A stretch of DNA of 64,000 nt from Alphaproteobacteria bacterium (GTDB lineage: Bacteria > Pseudomonadota > Alphaproteobacteria > Micavibrionales > UBA2020): assembly GCA_030682495.1 (NCBI GenBank), contig JAUXOC010000057.1:1-64000 (forward strand). The letters are read 5' to 3'. The notes below the pieces were generated by a model. It saw only the letters and a program-made list of their open reading frames with translations. It had not been told where the DNA came from and made no database searches. Each line of letters starts with the position of its first letter. Position 1 is the first letter of the stretch. A program made the translations under genes and the position numbers. Shown here piece after piece: positions 60,005 to 64,000 of this stretch.

Positions 60005-62512
60005 GTGTCCGATAATACGCCACAGCCCAAAGCCACCCCTGCCGCCACGCCCTCCCGCGCTGGCCTGCGGCTGGATGTGGCGCTGCTCGTCTGCGGGCTT
60101 TTGTATATTCTGGCCGAGTTTATCTTCAACGCACGCCTGCTGGATACCGCCAGCGATATTACCGCGACCGCCGACGACCTGCGCGATGTCGAATATCTGG
60201 GGCGCGCGGTATCGGGCGTCGGGCTGTCATTGCTGGTGGCCGGTTTCTTTGCGCGCGACCATTTTCGCATGTCGCGCCTGTCTGACCAGATTGTCTTTGG
60301 CCTGCTGGCCATTCTTTGCCCCGTCCTGTTTCTGCTCTCACCCTTGTCACCCGCCGATGGGGGGCTTGATCCGTCCGGCGTCACCTTCACGCAACTGGTG
60401 ACCGGTGCAGGCCCCGATATCCAGCTTGATTTCCCGCCGCCCGATGCATCGATGCTGTGGATCATGTTGCCGCTTTTCGGCATTTTGACGGTCCTGCTGG
60501 CGCATTACCACCGGCTGCACCGTGCCGTGGTTGTTGCAGGGATCCTGATGATAAGCTGGCCGGCGATGTTTTTCGGGCAAAAGATTATCATCGAGCGATT
60601 TATGATTCACCCGACCAGCTGGGAAACGCGGCTGGATGCACGCTATATGCAGATGATGCGCACCGGATTCGGGCACGGTATCCTCGCCCTGCGCGATCTG
60701 CGTTTTGACGAAGACGATGATCCAGCGCTGCGTACTTTTCTGGTTTTAATGGGCAGCCTTTTCATGCAGTTCCCCGAAGAAGCCAAGGAGATGATCCGCG
60801 AGAAGGAAAACGATATCGTACAACTGGTCGTCATGCGCAGTGACATCCAGAATATCGATGCGCGCTATGCCGAATATCAGGATATCGCAAAAGAATTCCA
60901 TGAACGGGTCTTCCTGCCCTACGAAAAAGCCTCCAGCCGCTATGCCGATGCGCTGTCCGAGCCTTTCCTGCACGAAGCACGCGACAATGCCCTGCGCATC
61001 GCCCGCGCCGCCATCGACAACGGCTGGCTGAAAATGCGCGATGCGCTTGGCCATTGCCGCGCCGTTGCCAGCAAAAATGCAACGACGCTTTATATGAACC
61101 TCTTGAACTACAATAAAAACTTTGTCGCTTGCCGCGATGAAACCTGCCGCACCCGCGCAGCGATCAATTATAGGCGCATGGTTCGCGACATGGTTGCGCC
61201 CCGCGTGCCCTTTGATTACTGGTGCGAAAGCAGCGGGCTTGACCCCGCAGACGTCACCACCGCACATATGCTGGACAGCAACCTGCGCGAAATCGCACAG
61301 CGTGAAACCTTCGCCTGCCGCCCCGAAAGCATCCAGCGTGTCACCGAACGGCTCATGCCTTTCTGCACGCAGGATATTCACAAGCACACCGGATTTTCCG
61401 CCAACGTACGTACGCGGGAAGATTTCGCGAATTCGCCCACCCTGCACAAGGAAGTCCGCAAACAGCTGCTGGACGTTATGCGGCGCGAAAAGAAACTGAT
61501 GACGTTTATGCTGCCGGAAGACTGGCGCATTGATGACGTTGCAACGCTGGAGGACGCGCTTGCCCGCGGCATCATGTCACGCGCGGGCGTTGAATGGACG
61601 ATGGGCGTCAGGCGCGACGAAGATGCAGGCCTCGGCACCTCCATCGGCATGTCCGGTATGCGCGCAGGGCTACAGCTTGACGAATTCGTACAAACCGCCG
61701 TTGTCCAGCGCCAGTTGCGCGGCTATCTGGGCGACATGTACTACCCCGGATTCAGTATGAGCCTGACACGCGAAGAGTTTGTCGCCAACGTGCTTGTCCC
61801 CGACATCAAGCGCCGCGCGGCCGCCTATGTCCGCGAAACCGAACTGCAAGGTCGCAAATTCGCCAATGGCGAAAGCCTCGAAGCCGCAGGCAAGGAAGCG
61901 GTACGTTTTATCTACATCCCCAGCATCGCCTTGTTTATCTCGCTCTTTCTGGTCATGCTGACGGCAGCGCGCTGCCTGATAATGGGTGCGCGCCTCAGCT
62001 GGCGGCATTTGTATCCGGATGCGCGCCCCTCGCCCTTGCGTCTGGCGGCGGCATGGGCTGCCGTGGTGGTGGTGATTGCCAGCTTCCCTTATATCGCAGG
62101 CAGCCGCACAGCACAAAGCGAGAGCTATCAGGCTTTTCTGCACAAGTCATTTGAACGCGCGCCAGTAACCTCGGTTGTGATTGACTGGACAATGCGCGCG
62201 CAGCCGATCATTTATAGCGCCGGCAAGTCTTTGCTGGCCGCCGCCGGTGCGGGCCCTGCACTCACCCCGCGCAATATCGACAAGATGGCCCCCGTCGTGG
62301 TGTTTGACAAGACGCGCGACGAGATGATCCGCGCGGCGCAAGAAAAACTGATTGCCGGAAAGCTGCTGGAGAGCGTGCATGGCGGCGGCATCATGAACGA
62401 AGCCACGCACGAAGCCCTGCGCAGCTTCCAGAAGCGCGAAGGATTGCCGGTGACAGGCACTCTCGACGACGAGACACGGCGTGCCCTCGGCCTTGCGTCG
62501 CCTGAAAAATGA
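60005..62512 (+). CDS. Large membrane protein with C-terminal peptidoglycan-binding domain, unknown function
   Basis: An 835-residue protein. About five helices cluster at the N-terminus (LLVCGLLYILAEFIFNARLL; GVGLSLLVAGFFARDHF; IVFGLLAILCPVLFLLSPL; LWIMLPLFGILTVLLAHYHR; VVVAGILMISWPAMFFGQKI). A soluble domain of over 400 residues without a recognised family follows, with many cysteines (CRDETCRTRAAINY, CESSGLDPADV). Two more helices lie near 640 and 680 (IALFISLFLVMLTAARCLIM, LAAAWAAVVVVIASFPYIAG). The last 60 residues are a peptidoglycan-binding-1 domain (EATHEALRSFQKREGLPVTG). It starts at a GTG and overlaps the next gene by four bases (ATGA). Confidence 0.75.
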   Translation: MSDNTPQPKATPAATPSRAGLRLDVALLVCGLLYILAEFIFNARLLDTASDITATADDLRDVEYLGRAVSGVGLSLLVAGFFARDHFRMSRLSDQIVFGLLAILCPVLFLLSPLSPADGGLDPSGVTFTQLVTGAGPDIQLDFPPPDASMLWIMLPLFGILTVLLAHYHRLHRAVVVAGILMISWPAMFFGQKIIIERFMIHPTSWETRLDARYMQMMRTGFGHGILALRDLRFDEDDDPALRTFLVLMGSLFMQFPEEAKEMIREKENDIVQLVVMRSDIQNIDARYAEYQDIAKEFHERVFLPYEKASSRYADALSEPFLHEARDNALRIARAAIDNGWLKMRDALGHCRAVASKNATTLYMNLLNYNKNFVACRDETCRTRAAINYRRMVRDMVAPRVPFDYWCESSGLDPADVTTAHMLDSNLREIAQRETFACRPESIQRVTERLMPFCTQDIHKHTGFSANVRTREDFANSPTLHKEVRKQLLDVMRREKKLMTFMLPEDWRIDDVATLEDALARGIMSRAGVEWTMGVRRDEDAGLGTSIGMSGMRAGLQLDEFVQTAVVQRQLRGYLGDMYYPGFSMSLTREEFVANVLVPDIKRRAAAYVRETELQGRKFANGESLEAAGKEAVRFIYIPSIALFISLFLVMLTAARCLIMGARLSWRHLYPDARPSPLRLAAAWAAVVVVIASFPYIAGSRTAQSESYQAFLHKSFERAPVTSVVIDWTMRAQPIIYSAGKSLLAAAGAGPALTPRNIDKMAPVVVFDKTRDEMIRAAQEKLIAGKLLESVHGGGIMNEATHEALRSFQKREGLPVTGTLDDETRRALGLASPEK

Positions 62513-63762
62513 CGACTGCCGTCTCCCCTTTTCCGTCTGCCGATGTTTGCATTATTGGCGCAGGCCCCGCAGGACTGATGGCAGCAGAGACGCTGGCCGC
62601 GGCGGGTCTTGCGGTGCAGCTTTTCGAGCGCAAACCCGTGCCTGCACGTAAATTTTTGATGGCCGGACGCGGCGGGTTGAACCTGACCCATAGTGAACCC
62701 TTGGAAGCTTTTCTGGCACGCTACGGCAGCGGACGCGGCCTGATCGAGCAGGCCATTCGCGATTTCACGCCCGAGGCGCTGCGCAGCTGGTGCGCCGGCC
62801 TGGGCGAAGAAACGTTTATCGGCAGCAGCGGCCGCGTTTTTCCCAAAAGCTTCAAAGCATCGCCGCTGCTGCGCGCATGGCAGGCACGGCTGGCGGGCAT
62901 GGGCGTGACTTTTCGGTTTTCGCATCACTGGCAAGGCTGGAGCGCGCAAGGCGATATTATTTTCGATACACCCGAGGGCAGCCAAGCCTATACGGCACCT
63001 GCTGCCTTGCTGCTGGCGCTGGGCGGGGCATCGTGGCCGCGGCTTGGCGCGGATGGCACATGGCAGCCGCTACTGGCCGCACGCGGCGTTGACATCGCCC
63101 CCTTCCGTCCCGCGAACTGCGGCTTTCAGGTGGCATGGTCACCTTATTTCATTGAAAAAGCCGCCGGTCAACCGCTCAAACCGCTGGCACTGTCTTTCGG
63201 CGGCCGGCGCATCGAAGGTGAGGCGATGATGACCGCGCAGGGTATCGAAGGCGGCGGCATCTACGCCCTCTCCGCCGCTCTGCGCGATGCGATAGAAACC
63301 GATGGGCATGCGATCCTGACCCTCGATTTGCGGCCGGGGCTTGATTTAAAAACACTCGCGCAAAAGCTGGGCGCACCGCGCAGCGCGAAATCACTCGGCA
63401 CATGGCTGCGCAGCGCGGGCGGGCTTTCGCCGCTGGCGGCAACGCTGCTACGGGAACCCGCCGCGCAAGGAGACGACCTCGCAACGCTCGTACCACAAGC
63501 TTTGGCCCTGCGCATCAAAACGCTGCCGCTGCGCCTTGAGGCGCCGTTTGCCATCGACCGCGCGATTTCCAGCGCGGGAGGCCTTCGCGCCGCTGCGCTT
63601 GACGGTTATCGGTTGCGCGCGATACCGAATGTTTATGCCGCCGGCGAGATGCTGGACTGGGAAGCCCCCACCGGCGGATATTTGCTACAGGCAAGTTTTG
63701 CCACAGGGGTTGCGGCGGCGCGGCAGATTCTCTCTGCCTGCGGAAAGAATCTGGCGAATTAG
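62509..63762 (+). CDS. TIGR03862/HI0933-family FAD-dependent oxidoreductase
   Basis: A 417-residue flavoprotein of the HI0933/BaiN-like group. N-terminal Rossmann motif VCIIGAGPAGLMAAETLAAA, then the family signature LMAGRGGLNLTHSEP, FIGSSGRVFPKSFKASPLLR, ALGGASWPRLGADG, and the C-terminal FAD motif VYAAGEMLDWEAPTGGYLLQ. The biological substrate of most members is unknown. Translationally coupled to the large membrane protein by ATGA overlap. Confidence 0.9.
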   Translation: MTTAVSPFPSADVCIIGAGPAGLMAAETLAAAGLAVQLFERKPVPARKFLMAGRGGLNLTHSEPLEAFLARYGSGRGLIEQAIRDFTPEALRSWCAGLGEETFIGSSGRVFPKSFKASPLLRAWQARLAGMGVTFRFSHHWQGWSAQGDIIFDTPEGSQAYTAPAALLLALGGASWPRLGADGTWQPLLAARGVDIAPFRPANCGFQVAWSPYFIEKAAGQPLKPLALSFGGRRIEGEAMMTAQGIEGGGIYALSAALRDAIETDGHAILTLDLRPGLDLKTLAQKLGAPRSAKSLGTWLRSAGGLSPLAATLLREPAAQGDDLATLVPQALALRIKTLPLRLEAPFAIDRAISSAGGLRAAALDGYRLRAIPNVYAAGEMLDWEAPTGGYLLQASFATGVAAARQILSACGKNLAN

Positions 63763-63819
63763 AAATTTATCAAATATTTCAGTTGCTTAACCTGTTTCAA
63801 TTTTGTATCTGTTTTCCGA

Positions 63820-63847
63820 TTGCAAGTTCCATGGCGTTTGCTATACT
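63820..63847 (+). promoter_or_regulatory. Candidate sigma-70 promoter of the last gene
   Basis: TTGCAA (63820-63825) and TATACT (63842-63847) are 16 bases apart, about 50 bases before the ATG of the partial gene at the window end. Confidence 0.55.
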
Positions 63848-63896
63848 TCATTTCACATAAACACACGTCGGCCCTCGGGGCGGGGAGTGCTGTAGC

Positions 63897-64000
63897 ATGG
63901 CTACAGAAAAAAACGGTCTTGGCGATGACTCAAAAAACGCCGCACAAAAAAACACTGCCGTTGGCGGTGAACGAAAGATCAAGAAAATTCACTGGTACAG
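63897..64000 (+). CDS. Start of an unidentified gene (cut by window end)
   Basis: An ATG at 63897 with GGGGAG about nine bases upstream opens a frame that runs off the window. The 34 visible residues are polar and disordered-looking (MATEKNGLGDDSKNAAQKNT, then ending KIKKIHWY). Too little is visible for a family call. Confidence 0.6.
   Translation, partial: MATEKNGLGDDSKNAAQKNTAVGGERKIKKIHWY

Noticed and set aside
1-64000. CRISPR array, rRNA operon or replication origin
   Set aside because: No regularly spaced repeats, rRNA-like sequence or DnaA-box cluster was noticed anywhere in the window.

Overview
The window is a stretch of alphaproteobacterial chromosome. The markers are a 180-kDa-class NAD-glutamate dehydrogenase, an HdaA-type DnaA regulator downstream of a PerM-like and a DUF2066-like gene, a TIGR02302/DUF4175 protein directly after lysA, a TPR protein upstream of ispE, and ETF-ubiquinone oxidoreductase. 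Gene content would suit a Rhodospirillales- or Micavibrio-like lineage, but I cannot fix the genus from sequence alone. Genes are tightly packed, with many 1-4 base stop/start overlaps, and no rRNA or CRISPR array is present.

Region by region. 1-9.7 kb: end of a type I secretion HlyD adaptor, an RsbW-like ATPase, the giant NAD-GDH, AhpC, TerD and RluD. 9.7-16.2 kb: TlpA thioredoxin, then the overlapping set LptM-like lipoprotein / lysA / TIGR02302, a MepK-like peptidase and an ankyrin-like protein. 16.2-22.7 kb: esterase, PH-domain protein, phosphofructokinase, YdcH-like protein, and the DUF2066-PerM-HdaA operon. 23-34.4 kb: a large hybrid histidine kinase, HAD phosphatase, Ndk, AlaS, lytic transglycosylase and a family-4-like uracil-DNA glycosylase. 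34.4-43 kb: ETF-QO, an inserted PIN toxin/antitoxin pair, a lipase, a TPR protein, IspE and a Sel1-repeat protein.

43.46-50.01 kb is an accessory island that starts immediately after tRNA-Gln(TTG). It is visibly richer in A+T than its surroundings. It carries a PLD-family nuclease with a C-terminal PUA/EVE-like region, a frameshifted large serine recombinase with its DUF2924 partner, an unrecognised two-gene pair whose layout (about 290-aa soluble protein plus about 159-aa four-helix membrane protein) resembles phage lambda RexA/RexB, a truncated SacI-like restriction endonuclease, and remnants of a second recombinase and of two ParB/RepB-like genes joined by internal deletions. I read it as a decaying mobile defence island; the RexAB-like pair is the best candidate for an undescribed system.

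50-64 kb returns to core-like content: a coiled-coil protein, a small stress cluster (SYLF, CsbD, peptidoglycan-binding lipoprotein, glycine-rich stress protein), L-lactate dehydrogenase, and an ABC ATPase / His-rich FtsX-type permease / DUF3299 operon preceded by a near-consensus Zur box, which points to zinc handling. These are followed by an operon of two alpha/beta hydrolases and a HAD phosphatase, a very large membrane protein of unknown function with a peptidoglycan-binding tail, a TIGR03862 flavoprotein, and the first codons of a gene cut by the window edge.
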